64,000 nucleotides of DNA from Solea solea (GCF_958295425.1 NC_081151.1:8258618-8322617); one strand, 5' to 3'. Shown: positions 11,336 through 22,720, counted from the stretch's first letter. The notes: a model not told the origin generated them from the sequence alone. Program-made: numbers and translations.

Positions 11336-11934
11336 AATAACTCCAGAATTATTGCTTATTAGTAGTTAGTAAGGAAGTTGTTGTATATGAATTACGATCT
11401 CAATATGCTTTGCTTAGTATGGACTTTATCACAAGAATAGTTATTCTCCCTTAATAACACCTACTGTCTCTCTTACATAACAACACACAACAATACAAGT
11501 GTTCGTAGTGTCCTAATAACTCTAAATTAAGTCTTTGTTACTTAGAATATGTTCCCCATACTAAAGTGACATCTTGATCACTACTAATTCACTAGTAGTT
11601 GAACACTTATTAACCAATACATCTTCTCTAATCTAAAGTTGCCTCCTTTTTCCTATTCTTGTGATACTACCATGTTATAAAGTCCATACTAAGCGAAGCA
11701 TATTGAGATCGTAATTCATATACAATAACTTCCTTATTTACTACTAATAAGCAATAATTCTGAGGTTATTGAGGGAAAACTCTTAGTTAATGGCTTACTG
11801 GTTGTGTAATAAGGCCATGCAGAATAAGGCATTAATAAGTACTTAATAATGACTAATTAAGAGCCAATATGTTACTAATTTGCTTGCTAATAAGCAACTA
11901 ATTAATGGTGAATATGATAATCTAAAGTGTTACC
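11336..11934. repeat. Foldback repeat, left-truncated DNA-transposon-like element
   Basis: A left arm at 11336-11440 is closely matched in reverse complement by 11653-11770, separated by a spacer of about 212 bp. The right arm carries roughly 14 extra bases near 11662-11678. Beyond the right arm, 11771-11934 continues as AT-rich sequence ending in CTAAAGTGTTACC, a terminus I recognise from a common teleost dispersed repeat. The left side lacks the matching GGTAACACTTTAG end and stops in simple sequence, so the copy looks truncated or rearranged. No coding capacity. The exact superfamily is not determined. Confidence 0.7.
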
Positions 11935-12261
11935 AAAATGTGTATAGAATTGCTCAGATTTGGACTGACTAAGGGCTGAGCTTTAATATTATGTTTTGTA
12001 TTAATATTACATCTTGAATTGAGTTTTTAACCAAATAAATAAAAGTTATGGAGTATTTTTTGGGGGTACCACCTTTAGCAAAGGTCCACATTTATGGATT
12101 TATACGTTTTTATGCTATTGTTAAATCCTCACAGAACATACAGTAGCAGTGTTTACTGATTTGTTTTTTGTGTCCTGAACCCAAAATATTCACTTCATTT
12201 CTGCTTATTTATTGAGGGGTTGCTTTCATTTCAGACTTTGCGAAGGTTCCGAGATGCTGGT
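11935..12261. other. AT-rich noncoding stretch
   Basis: Lies between the foldback repeat and the twin palindromes. No feature is recognised. Confidence 0.5.
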
Positions 12262-12296
12262 TCTCTTAAATCATATAAATTATATGATTTAAGAGA
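12262..12296. repeat. Perfect palindrome, 17-bp arms, 1-nt centre
   Basis: Arms 12262-12278 and 12280-12296 are exact reverse complements around a single A at 12279. Only one base (G at 12297) separates it from the next palindrome. Confidence 0.97.
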
Positions 12297-12297
12297 G

Positions 12298-12360
12298 TTT
12301 TGTCCTTGTGGTTTCACATATATTATATCATATAATATATGTGAAACCACAAGGACAAAA
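12298..12360. repeat. Perfect palindrome, 31-bp arms, 1-nt centre
   Basis: Arms 12298-12328 and 12330-12360 are exact reverse complements around a single C at 12329. The outer part of the arm (TTTTGTCCTTGTGGTTTCAC) is complex sequence, not simple repeat, so the symmetry is not a low-complexity artefact. ATCATATAA occurs in both palindromes (12270-12278 and 12327-12335). Perfect symmetry with almost no loop suggests recent template switching or an insertion, or a sequencing or assembly artefact. Confidence 0.97.
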
Positions 12361-13430
12361 CAAAGCATTTAGGAATCAAACAACTTTGTTTCAGCCGAAC
12401 TCTACGGGGGCACTTAATCTCACTTAATCTGAGGTGTGAAATCACTAATATAATATAAACACATTATCGCTCTAACTGGTGCCGCTTTGAACATTTCAGA
12501 ATGATGCAAACAAGAAAACAAATCTTCTATTTACTTTTCCCCTCTTCTTCTTCTCCTTCCAGCCATCACTTAGTCTCTCGCGTTTCACGCCAATGACACA
12601 AATCCCATGCAGGCACTTTTGTTTAAAGACAGACCATCAATGAGGAGCTCTTCAGCTAAATACATCTTTATTCTGCGATTAATGACGGTGCTTGAAGTAA
12701 GCACTGGTGTGCGAGGACGCTGAGGCCCTTCTGGGTTCAAGCCTTTACAGCCAGTCTGCCATCAATCAGGCCTCGAGTCCAGTAAGTGCTGCTAACATTT
12801 ATGAAATATTCATCAGCCATTCACATGTGCTTTCCACCCACCCTAATCATTACATTTAGGCAGCATTGTGTCAGCTCTCCTCTTAAAAAAAAAAAAGGGG
12901 GAGCTACAATCATCTTGTGGAGGGGAGGTGAATTAGGGAATGCTTTCTTGCTTTTGCAGTAGGCGTCGCATGGGTGGACATTTTTGTTCTGGCACTGAAG
13001 TGTCACTTAAAGGTTTTCCCTGTCCTTAGTTTCTCTGAGGGTAATTTATGCTTTATATGACCTGCCTCGCCAAGTGTTTCCCTTATTTCAAATGTACTAC
13101 TGTAGTAAACACAGTCTGTGTACAAATTAGAGCTTTGTATTTAAAAAAAAAAAAGTTGCACTCAAAGGAAACTAACTGAAATATTATCTTCTAACATATC
13201 CACTAATGCGACCCTCTAACAACTGCTAATCTGGATTGTGGCTGTTAACCCGTCTCGTCTTCTGTCCGTCTCTCCGTGGCTCACTCAACCTAAGACTGTG
13301 ATTAATGCCGTTATAACACCTCGAAACATGATGTTCTCATCACTCACGTTCCAACCGACGCGAGACCCAGTCGATATTCATCACCAGCCTCTGTCTGCAG
13401 TCAAACATACGCCTCAATCAACAATAGCAA
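12361..13430. promoter_or_regulatory. Noncoding stretch with candidate element at 12600-12810
   Basis: A direct CACTTAATCT duplication lies at about 12410-12430. The section 12600-12810 is complex and non-repetitive (CATCAATGAGGAGC, GCGATTAATGACGG), with the texture of a conserved element. Poly-A runs are at about 12886-12896 and 13142-13154. No gene is seen. Confidence 0.3.
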
Positions 13431-14506
13431 AGAGATAATTCCACTCTACTCTTTACCCGCGTTTGCAATTCCTATTGCCGAGAAAGTTAATCTATCCCCG
13501 GCAATAACTCATTGGCTGTTACAGCTTAAGCAAAGATGTCCTCGGCTGCCCGTCTTGCATTTTAAACAGGGGGCAAAGAGCCTTGGTACCATTTTTTTTT
13601 TGCAAACACAACTGAGCTAACACTGATTTACTGCTCCAGTTTATATAACTCATATTAGGAATTCATGGACCTGGCAAAAGGGATTAGAGCGTTTATTTCA
13701 GGCAAGGAGATGATCCTGTCATTAATGGTCGATACTTTCATCATCGTTTAAACCAGAGGAATTTGCCCGGTGACGAATCGCGGCGGACACAGCTATCAGG
13801 GCTGTGCAGCTGTACTCGTTATCTGCCGACGACCCGCTCTGCTCAGGCGAACGTGGACCCGCGCCCATCAAACTTGGATTAGGCTGTCAATCACGCGCCA
13901 GCCGCGCATATTGTGTTACAATTTCTCCCAAATGTCACCAAGATCAGAGTAATTTCTTGGCTAATTGCATCTCGTCTCCCTTTAATGCTGCGCGTTTAAT
14001 GGTTTTGTTACATTGCGTGACAAGATGGTGTTTCTCCCGTATTGGCACAGTGATGAGCGGGAAAGAGGGCCCCGCTTTTGTTTAGAGAATTAAAATGAAA
14101 GAATAAATGACTGTTAAAGTTCAGAGGGCGTATTTCTGAAATGGCAGCAAACAAAAGAGAAGAAACGGAGAAATGATCCCAATCTCGCCAACGCCGTGAC
14201 ATCAATTACACAGAATTCTCATTAGACAGGGTTTGCCGTGGAAGTGCTTTAGCTTTGCTGCGGTTTGTTTTTTTTATTCTGGAGGTGGCAGCATGTTATG
14301 CTGGAGATCTGTGTCAACGCCGGCTCAAAGCGATGCTGGGGATTTTTCTCCCCTTTGACACCTACTTTTTAGCATGCCGCCTGACTTCGTTTTAAACATG
14401 ACAAATACAATTTCAAGCATTTTACCACGTCCGTGTGCTTTGCTACGGCTAACAATAGCGGCCACGAGTCGTCCATTAATTACTTCCCTATGAGAAATAT
14501 CTGCGC
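13431..14506. promoter_or_regulatory. Candidate regulatory block with CpG-dense core
   Basis: Non-repetitive sequence with about 18 CpGs by hand count between 13741 and 13920, and abundant ATTA cores (GTCATTAATGG, GGCTAATTGC, CATCAATTACAC, CCATTAATTACTTCCC). Overlapping short frames (60 and 93 codons) share no recognisable motif. A developmental enhancer is the favoured reading, but this is inference from composition. Confidence 0.35.
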
Positions 14507-14526
14507 GGGGGGGGGGGGGGGGGGGG
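14507..14526. repeat. Poly-G run (20 G)
   Basis: Homopolymer of 20 G; length uncertain. Confidence 0.92.
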
Positions 14527-14672
14527 ATGCTATTAACCGTGTTAAATAAAACACTGAAATGTGAATTCCACTGCACATCATCAGTGGGATTACGTTGGCA
14601 GTACATGTCAAATTATATACAGTTACACTCTTTTAGATTCCTCAAAGGCTGAACAAGCACAAAGGGGGTGAA

Positions 14673-14765
14673 GTGTGTGTGTGTGTGTGTGTCTCGTTTG
14701 GACCGGTGGTCTTATGGAGACTAAAACCTGGTCCTAATGAAGCAGAGCTTGATTTCTGAGGAAAC
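14673..14765 (+). repeat. CA-flanked dispersed repeat, copy 1
   Basis: A GT array (14673-14692) is followed by a segment containing ATGGAGACTAAAACC, GGTCCTAATGA and ATTTCTGAGGA. The same order of blocks appears in reverse complement at about 16475-16520. I recognise this as a common teleost repeat with microsatellite ends. Where the copy stops on the right is unclear. Confidence 0.6.
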
Positions 14766-16319
14766 TTTGTATATTTAATAACTTCTGTGTCACTTTCACC
14801 CGTGCCATCGTAACACGATAATTCAAGTGATTGTCCAGTGGATTAATTACACAAAATCAAACCGCTTGCAAAGACTTAAGTGGCTGACGAGACAATATAA
14901 TGCACTCCAGCACCGTCTTATTTATCGGATGGCCAAACTGAAGGACTGCCATTAAAACACCCCCCCCCCCACCACCACCACCCAAAAAAAAGAAAGAAAA
15001 AAATTACATCTTTGCGAATACAAACTATAAATATCGGAGAGAAAAGAAATAACAAAGCAACAATAACAAACACTTAACTGCTTTCCATTAGTGCACTTAA
15101 CCTCCTCTTCATGGTGAGCAGTCCCACTTTACATTTCCTGTGGCTAAATGCGTGTCTCTAATTCACAAATGAGGGGACGTTTTGAGTGGCCCTCTGTCTC
15201 TCCGATGAGCAAATGCTGCAATTAACTTTTCCTCCTTTTCTGGGGGGGGGGGGAGAGAAGGTGTTTTAAAGACATTTGCCTACAGTCAACAGCATCTTCT
15301 GGCTAAATTTAAGCACACTTTCTTTCTTTTTTCTTTTTTGTGTCCCGTGAACTTAATATTACATTTGTAGATAATAGCCCCTTTTGTGTTGTATTATTCA
15401 TGCATGATTTAATGGAAAGATCTAACGGAAGATGGTTATTAGACTCATTACTGTCGTCAGTTTAAATGCACGTATAACTTTCAACAAGTTCCTCGATTTT
15501 CCACGCTTTTACGTTCCAAATACTTTCTTCCCCTTTTCAACTCGCGCGGATTCTAAATGCAACGACAACATCTTCGAGATAATGACTGTGTGAGTGAAAG
15601 TGCTGAAGGTGGACAGGTGGAGACCCCGATAGGGATTTATGGTCAAACTAGCAATAATAAGCAACATCGTGTGTTCTGTGTTACTGCTGACATGACACTC
15701 TGGTAAATAATAAGAATATGTCAGGATTAAACCTGATTTAGTCCTGTAATGATCTCATTGTATCCACATGTGCATCATTTCTCCCCCTCACTCTCACTCT
15801 CACTGTGTGTATGTGTGTGTGTGTTTGTGTGTGTCATTACAACAAGAGCTGGTTGCATCCCATGAGCAAAATGGCTGCATAATTGGCAATGTCCATGACA
15901 CTGTGCTCTCTGTAGGTGTTTTTTTTTTCTTTCTGCATGTTGCCCAGACTCTAATTACTGGGGTTTCAGCAGGGAGGTAAGGCAGGCGATGAGGAACAGG
16001 CGCCTCTGCTGCCTGATTCTGTCAAGTGACGGGTTGTTCTGTCTGCAGCACAGTCAGGAAACCCAGAATCCCTGGAGTGAGTTTGGGAGAGACCCAGGGA
16101 CCGGTCATATCAACAAATCTTAATCAAAAGCCTGAAATTGTCAGCTGTCACACACTTTTTTGTGATCTTGTGATACCTGGCCCCTCCTCTGACCCAGGCT
16201 GCCGAATAATACCCATGCTACACACAGCACTCACATTCACAAATAGGCACCAAAGCGCCGTGTGCACCTATGTTCTCTCACAGCCTACACATGCACGCGC
16301 TTCCTCTCACTCGTATATT
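14766..16319. other. Noncoding stretch with simple-sequence patches
   Basis: Contains a C-rich/CAC run with adjoining A-rich tract at about 14959-15002, a poly-G run at about 15242-15253, a T-rich patch at 15319-15340 and a CTCACT/GT patch at 15789-15836. Sequence at 15060-15240 is non-repetitive and could be regulatory. No gene is seen. Confidence 0.45.
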
Positions 16320-16560
16320 CACACACACACACACACACACACAGGATTGTGTAGAGTTATTCTTGGCACACTGCATTGATTTCCATTATTTGGACAGCCT
16401 AAACAAAGGTTAATTCCTAAACTTAACCCGAACCACAATTCAAATCTTAGCCCTAAACAAACCCAGTTCCTCAGAAGTCAGGTCCTGCCTCATTAGGACT
16501 GGGTTTTGATCTCCATATATGGACAGCTGGTCCTGAAAAAGTCAGTTTTTATGCCAGAAA
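16320..16560 (-). repeat. CA-flanked dispersed repeat, copy 2
   Basis: A CA array (16320-16343) leads into sequence with CTTAACCCGAACCACAATTC and CTTAGCCCTAAACAAACCC, degenerate telomere-like motifs typical of this teleost repeat. The block at about 16475-16522 is the reverse complement of copy 1 with roughly 80% identity by eye. It includes CCATATATGG (16513-16522), a CArG-like site carried by the repeat. The right boundary is approximate. Confidence 0.65.
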
Positions 16561-16580
16561 AGGGCTCAAAAAAATAGTTG

Positions 16581-16588
16581 ATAATGTT
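16581..16588. repeat. Target-site duplication, left (ATAATGTT)
   Basis: Identical to 16931-16938 on the other side of the hAT element. Confidence 0.9.
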
Positions 16589-16930
16589 TAGAGCTGAAAC
16601 ATTTAATCACATTAATCGATTACTAAATTAATCCACAACTATTTTAATAATCGATTCATCGGTTTGAAGCTTTTCTCATGATTTAAAACAAGATTTCAGA
16701 TTGTTTAAGCTTCTTAAATGTGAATATTTTCTTCTTTTCTTTGCTCTGGATAACAAAGAAATCATTAAAAGTGAATCATTTTGGTTTGTGGACAAAACAA
16801 CATCATCATTTCCAGGTTTGACGAACACCAATCAACATTTTTTAAGGTTTTCTGACATTTATGAACAATTAATCGAGAAAATAATTGACAGATTAATCGA
16901 TTATGAAAATAATCGTTAGTTGCAGCTCTA
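16589..16930. mobile_element. Nonautonomous hAT-type element, 342 bp
   Basis: The ends are TAGAGCTGAAAC and GTTGCAGCTCTA, imperfect terminal inverted repeats, flanked by a perfect 8-bp duplication ATAATGTT. The subterminal ATTAATCGATTA and AATAATCG motifs are those of a very common percomorph repeat that begins AGAGCTGCAACTAACGATTATT. An 8-bp duplication is the hallmark of the hAT superfamily. There is no transposase; an internal 72-codon open frame is part of the repeat. Confidence 0.9.
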
Positions 16931-16938
16931 ATAATGTT
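16931..16938. repeat. Target-site duplication, right (ATAATGTT)
   Basis: Pairs exactly with 16581-16588. Confidence 0.9.
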
Positions 16939-17870
16939 CTACATATTAACAAATTGCCCATTTTTGGTACCGTTCACATGGCACAGTGTGTTCCGTGCCA
17001 CGTTCACTGCTGCGTGCGGTTTGACTGCACCTTGTAACACAATTATACCGTAGGATTTTGGATGAATTCCAGCACTTTCAAAACCCAAACCTGCGATGTA
17101 ATGAATAAAAGCGGCACTCTTACGTTCCAACACAACATGCTCCAGCTTAAGAATGGCACTTTTTGCTTTACTGAGTCAGGCGAGTGGCAAACAATGCCAT
17201 TTTATTTTGCCCCAAGACTCCTTTCAGACGGTCTTAAACTTGTGCTTCAGTTCAGGAGAGGACGGAAAGGCTGTGGTGGCTTTGATCGACCAACTGTTAC
17301 TAAGAAGCTTTGAGGGGGTATTAAAGACCTAAAATGTCTCAAATGGATGGATCAAGAGCAAGCAGAAATTTGACGGTTCAGAAGCTGGTTATACAAAAAA
17401 TAAAAGAGTCAGAGCATTCCCATACAATACTATATGCAGTTAGTGCATATGGGGGGGGGGGTGACAGATGACACAACGTGATCTCAGTGCAAATGAGCAC
17501 ATTATTTAAGTTTTCACATGAACGGGGGCTGAGAATTTCTCCATCCTCTGTACTCCTCTGTTTCCGAAGGGCAAAAAGGTGACGCGATTAGTCAACACAA
17601 TCAATGACGTGGATTGTTAAATTCATCCACACGGAATGTTCCCGTCGATGCGTCGTTAACCCGTTTAATTAAAACACGCGCTCTGGCGTAGTACCACGTT
17701 AGGTGCGCTACACTATGGGCCCCAACTCTCCCACTGTACACCAACTGCCTCCTGAACCAGTGAAGAAGAAGTATGGATTTAAAAGTTATTTGGAATTGTT
17801 GACAAAACGCTCCTATTTCTTCCCCATATTAAAACAGCATGCTCTGGATTAGTGAATTACAGGAGTAATT
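16939..17870. other. Noncoding stretch, no feature recognised
   Basis: Contains a poly-G run at about 17452-17461. Short frames here (64 and 83 codons) show no motif. Confidence 0.45.
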
Positions 17871-17991
17871 TGTTTGTGTCATTAACCTCACCGCTGTTTA
17901 TTCTGAATAAACAGAAATAATTGTGACTAATGCGGGGAAAAATGATTGGCTTATTAGTCGCCGGCCAAGACAATCGTTAGTTGCGGCCCTA
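17871..17991. mobile_element. Remnant of a related hAT-type repeat
   Basis: The right end reads AATCGTTAGTTGCGGCCCTA, closely related to the right end of the intact element at 16589-16930 (AATCGTTAGTTGCAGCTCTA), and TTATTAGTCG upstream fits the same family texture. The left boundary is vague and no target-site duplication was found. It is followed by ATAATGAT, similar to the target of the intact element. Confidence 0.5.
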
Positions 17992-19440
17992 ATAATGATG
18001 AGTGGAGCCAAAGTAAAGTTTCGAAAACAATGTGTAACTGTATCTTAGATCCTTAACTTAATTACCAAATCACTTGTACTGTAGTGCTGGGAGGAGTTTA
18101 CGGGCTAATAATTTATAGTGTAACAGTATTGTATAGATTATTAGCCAGACTTGCATTTTAATTAAGGTCTTTTAGTCAAAGTTTGTTCTGGATTACAATG
18201 TATCCTTCAGTAAATTGTTAAATGAAAAAACAAACAAACAGAAAAAGGGCTGTTTTTAGTATAGTAAAAAAAAAAAAGACAATCATCACTTAATTGGCAA
18301 TTTGTGATTAAAAAAATCACAGAAAAACATTTCTCTTCTGTTAATAAGCACACATCAACAGAGGCCCTGCCCTCGGTAATGAAACAGGTTTGAACTGCTA
18401 ATGATAACCGTTATTTATTCCAATGCCGACCAGGTTTATTTGGGCCAATGTGGCAACCTCTCTCTCGCTTTGTAATTAAGCATGTTGATTCTGCACGATT
18501 CCTACCTGCAATTATGTCATTTTAATGAGCAACACCGGATGGAATAAGGGCAAGATGAGGTTAGCCAGAGGCAGCAAAGCATTGGTGTTTTAATAGACAC
18601 TTAAATGCTGTTAATTTAGCTCCCGCTAATGGAGAAGCCTGCTTGTATAGACAATGTCTACATTTTCCGTCGCGGTAAGTCATGGGTGAGAGGCTGAGGG
18701 GCTTTTTGAGGGCAAGATGAAAATTCTTAAACTATTCAGAGACTTCTCTTACTGCCCAGAGGAGGATCTCCACATCTTCTGCTTGTTATCGGAGGCAGCC
18801 TTGGCATGTTTTCAGCTCTCAGGACTGTTGATGGGTTTAGGCAAAGGTTTGGCAGGCTCTCACCTGTTCTCCCCTGCAAAAGGTGTCAGTGTTGGGCTGA
18901 GTGCTGAATTTTTATACAGCAGAACCAAGAAGTTTTGAAAGGTAGAGAGAAGATAAAGGTACAGTTGCGTGACATGGTATATATACATTTACTTTTATGT
19001 AGTTTTTTGGAAACTATTGGAATAAAAAAAGCAAGAAAAAAATGTCTACTTTTCGCCTGAATGGTAAAAATGCACACGCGAAAGCCTATAGTTAATTCAA
19101 AAACACATGCATTATCCCCCGGTTTCAGTACAAAGATCGACTTCTTTCCTCCCGTTCTTGCGTGAATCATACATCACCTGTGTGGCCGTTGCAGAAGCAC
19201 GCACAGCTGTGCTGCACTGAGCAGGTTATTATAACTTGTGCGCGGCTCTTTGTGAAGGTGGTGTGATAACAGTCATTAGGGCTGCCGTGGGACGAAAGTG
19301 AGTCTTATGAGCGGAGCGTGGAGATTCATTAGAAAAACAAGCACTTCCATTAACAGGTGTGAAGCTATGCAAATACACAAAACACACCCCGGTTAGCCCG
19401 CCGTCCTCACACCTGCGCGTGAAAACCAGCTGCTTATTAA
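17992..19440. promoter_or_regulatory. Noncoding stretch with candidate element at 18350-18700
   Basis: The section 18350-18700 is non-repetitive with many ATTA-type cores (GCTAATGATAACC, CATTTTAATGAGC, GTTAATTTAGC, CGCTAATGG), resembling a developmental enhancer. The remainder is ordinary. A 94-codon antisense frame (18886-19170) has no motif. Confidence 0.3.
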
Positions 19441-20560
19441 CACAACAACCCTGCAATTAGTTTGGACGAATCTGATTCAATTAAAATTGTCAGAGACCAG
19501 CGTAGATGACTGTGTGAAGTACATGTGTGTGCACCTCTGGAAATAAAAAAAGAAAATACTTTCTGAACTAAAAGTAGCATCAGGAGCAAACTGTTTATCG
19601 AGGCATTTAATGAACATCTGAATTAGTTTCGGTGCTAATGATACATTTCAATTACAATTTTTTAAAGTACGCTTAGAGTGCAAAAATAAATGCGTCAAAA
19701 CTTGTAATTACAATCACCCCGACAATTAAAAGAACGAGCGGGACGTAGTTAATGCGATGTATATATTCCATTCAGGCATTTTGTTGTGATTTTTGCTCCA
19801 GCAGCAGCAGTGAGGTCTAGAATCAGATGATCAGAAGACACTTCCCTGTGTGACACATTTAATGCATAACATGCTTCCAGTGAGAGCTCTTGAATGAGTA
19901 GATTTTTTAAAAAATGTGCCAGAGTGGCTCCCCGCTGTGCGGTAAGCTTCGCCTTTGATGTACTGCGCTGTAATGTGGTTGTTATCCATAATCGGCTTGA
20001 ATTCAGGAGGGCTGCGGCTGGAAGAGGGGGCCACGGCGCTAACGTGTTCTGGTGGTACATCAAAATGTGACCGCGTCGCCATTACAAATGGGCAACCCTT
20101 GCCCGCCGTGACCATAACTAAACACCCTGAAAGCATCCATTACCACAGCGCCTGGAAAATATGCATTCGCGCAAACACTATAGGATTTAGTAAAAGCTTA
20201 AATTCTTGTGTTTTCATAATTTAGAAGCAGAACCTTTTGTATCTCATTTAAATCCTGTGAACCTGCACAGTGACGCTCAAACGGAGTCACTTGATACTTA
20301 TGCAAATGTCCCGTTTCTGCACATTTGCGATACCTTAAATTTAAACAAGGAATAATCACTTTCACATTAAGATGCAATGTGAAAGGTGGGAGGCAGACAC
20401 GGGGGTTTGTGATGCACATCAGTGTAGGGCTTGCAATAGAGTGTGGAGGTGATATTTTCTTTATGCACTGCGTGAATAACAATCAACAGTTGAGGGAACA
20501 AAGAAGTGTTTTTGAAGTACGAGGTCTATTACACGCTAAAATGAGACCCCTGGTAATGGG
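19441..20560. promoter_or_regulatory. Candidate regulatory block
   Basis: Non-repetitive sequence with TAAT cores (TTTAATGAAC, GGTGCTAATGATAC, CAATTACAATTTTT, ACAATTAAAAG). Three overlapping frames of 89-104 codons at 19749-20224 on both strands reflect a scarcity of stop codons and not a recognisable protein. Inference from texture only. Confidence 0.3.
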
Positions 20561-21768
20561 GTTTTAATGTTGCACCACAAAAGCAGTGGATTTTCAGAGA
20601 AATGTGAAAAGAAACTTAAGAAAGTGACTAAGTCCATAGCAATAGTATGATAATAATAATACTATTAATAATCCAGGAGTTGTTTCGCTGTCCTACATGT
20701 AGTCAATGACATGGCTGCTCTGTGACACTGCTTCAGACGCGTGCTCATCCACACACACACAGCTCATCGGCGACTAATCTACAGTATATCAGGTGGAATA
20801 CATATGGTGCAATAAAGACATTTTTGATGATGGTGTAAGAGCCCCTAAAACAGTATGATATCCTGCCCAGTGAAAAATAAATATACTTAAGCACCAAGGC
20901 TGTGATTGTTGCTCTAGAGATCTACAATATTATTACCATCCAGCCTGTGCTTAGGGTTTTTAATTTAACAGTGATAATTTGCTTATGCAGGCCTCCACTG
21001 ATTAGAGTTCTTTGTTGCACCAACAGTTTTTAATATAGTGTGAATTACCCACTGTGCTTGTTTATACTACCGAACAGGACTGAAAATCAGCAGTGAGCCG
21101 CGATGAAATTAAACATGGCGGAGACACGGGTGAGACGGAGAGGGACGTTAAAAAAGAGAGGTTCACCGTTAGGTGGAGGGGGGGGGGGAATTGATGAGAA
21201 GGCAGGCGTGGTTCTGTGTTTGTAAAGCAGAGTAATCAAACGGGGGCGAAAAAAAGACCAAAATATCATATTGAATGGAGCTGACTCTCTGACATTAGTA
21301 TGACTATAATAGTAAGGTTTGAGAGGCCATCCTTATTGAGGCTCGCCGTAGTGAATGGAAGTGTGCCAGTTATGTATCATTACAGGGGGGAAGAGCTGTC
21401 CACTTCCTGCTGGGAAGAGATGCCCTCTGCTTTCACACCAAGTGGAGTGGTTCAGAAAATAACAGCATACCAAGCGCGGTCCCCCTCTTTTTGACCGAGC
21501 GCTCATATGAAGAGCCCCGCGGAAAAGGATAGGCCTCCATTTAAACTTGAAAGCAGGCATTTAATTCACAGCATACAAGGGGGGGAAGTCATAATAGTGC
21601 GCGGTTAAAGCGATCGCAGAGGAGGCGCGGATGGCAGCAGTACATTAAAAATGCACAATTGGTAAAACACGCAATTTGATATTCTTCGACTCCAAAGTGG
21701 CGGCGATGCATGGTTTTCAATTCAATTATGATGGAAAGAAAATAAAGAGAATTTGGTTCTCTTTTGGC
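20561..21768. other. Noncoding stretch, no gene seen
   Basis: Contains an ATAGTAT/ATACTAT inverted pair with ATAATA in between (about 20642-20662), a poly-G run at about 21179-21188, and non-repetitive sequence at 21080-21700 that may be regulatory. No gene or transposon is recognised. Confidence 0.45.
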
Positions 21769-21794
21769 TGTGTGTGTGTGTGTGTGTGTGTGTG
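21769..21794. repeat. (TG)13 microsatellite
   Basis: Uninterrupted TG array. Confidence 0.96.
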
Positions 21795-22712
21795 CAGGCA
21801 CACAAGGTTACACTACGCATCATCAATCTGTATTGTGAGGAGCTCCTGAGGTTTTTTTCATCAAGGTCTTATCCACTTCAGAGGTTCAACAGATTAGCGA
21901 TCCACTGGGGTGCAATGGCTTCTCAGCAATGTGCTTTACGTCCAATTTGAAGTGTCTAAGAGCATTCTTGTCATTAGTGTTTACCCGAGACTGTTTTTTA
22001 CAGAGCCCAGACTGAGTGTGACATTAAAGACAAATAAAACCACATCAGCTGTGTTGATCATTTCGAAGGCTCTGGAGGAGCGGGCCCAACATTTTATCTT
22101 GGCAGACAGCAGTTTCAGGGGTTATAGATAGGCCAGTTTGCTGACGCTATTATTTACCAATGGAGCAGAATGTCAACTCTCCTCTATACCTCTTTGCTTT
22201 TCTCTCCGTGTTGTTTGCTCCCTGCCTTTTGTGAGAGGGGGGCACTTTATGGAGGTGAGCGGGCGAGAGAAAATATTTCTATCTTGCCATCAGTGGATCA
22301 ATGGAGGTGTGTTTACCTGTCTGCGAGAACAATGTTCACGCCATAATAATGGATATTAAACAGCTTGTTGACTGAGTGCTTTTGTCCTGGTCAGTTGTCG
22401 ATCCCTAAGTGTGTGTCTTAGAGGAGGGACGCGCACTTCTATGGTGGGGTTACCATGGACATCACCGCGAGCACCTATAGCGTCTGCCATGCAGGCGGCT
22501 CTTGGTTGATCTGGTCCTGGAGGCCCCTCCCTCCACTTGCTGGACAAAAAGAAGGGCACGTCAGGTCAATAAGGTTCTCGGTAATTAAACTGAAAGGGGT
22601 CATTTTCAGTGCAAACTCTGAAACCCTTTAGGTTTAAGTGGTAGGTTAGGAGATGCCGCTCTATGCACACATAGGCCTGATTGGGCGGAGTAAGCAGAAA
22701 TTGTACAGATTA
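21795..22712. other. Noncoding stretch, no feature recognised
   Basis: Complex sequence without a recognisable repeat or motif. Four short frames (65-73 codons) show nothing protein-like. Confidence 0.45.
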
Positions 22713-22720
22713 GTTGACAC
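22713..22720. repeat. Target-site duplication, left (GTTGACAC)
   Basis: Identical to 23327-23334. Confidence 0.92.

Noticed and set aside
12720..12745. GGTTCAAGCC resembling a tRNA B box
   Set aside because: No A box at the right distance and no acceptor-stem pairing, so not a tRNA gene or SINE.
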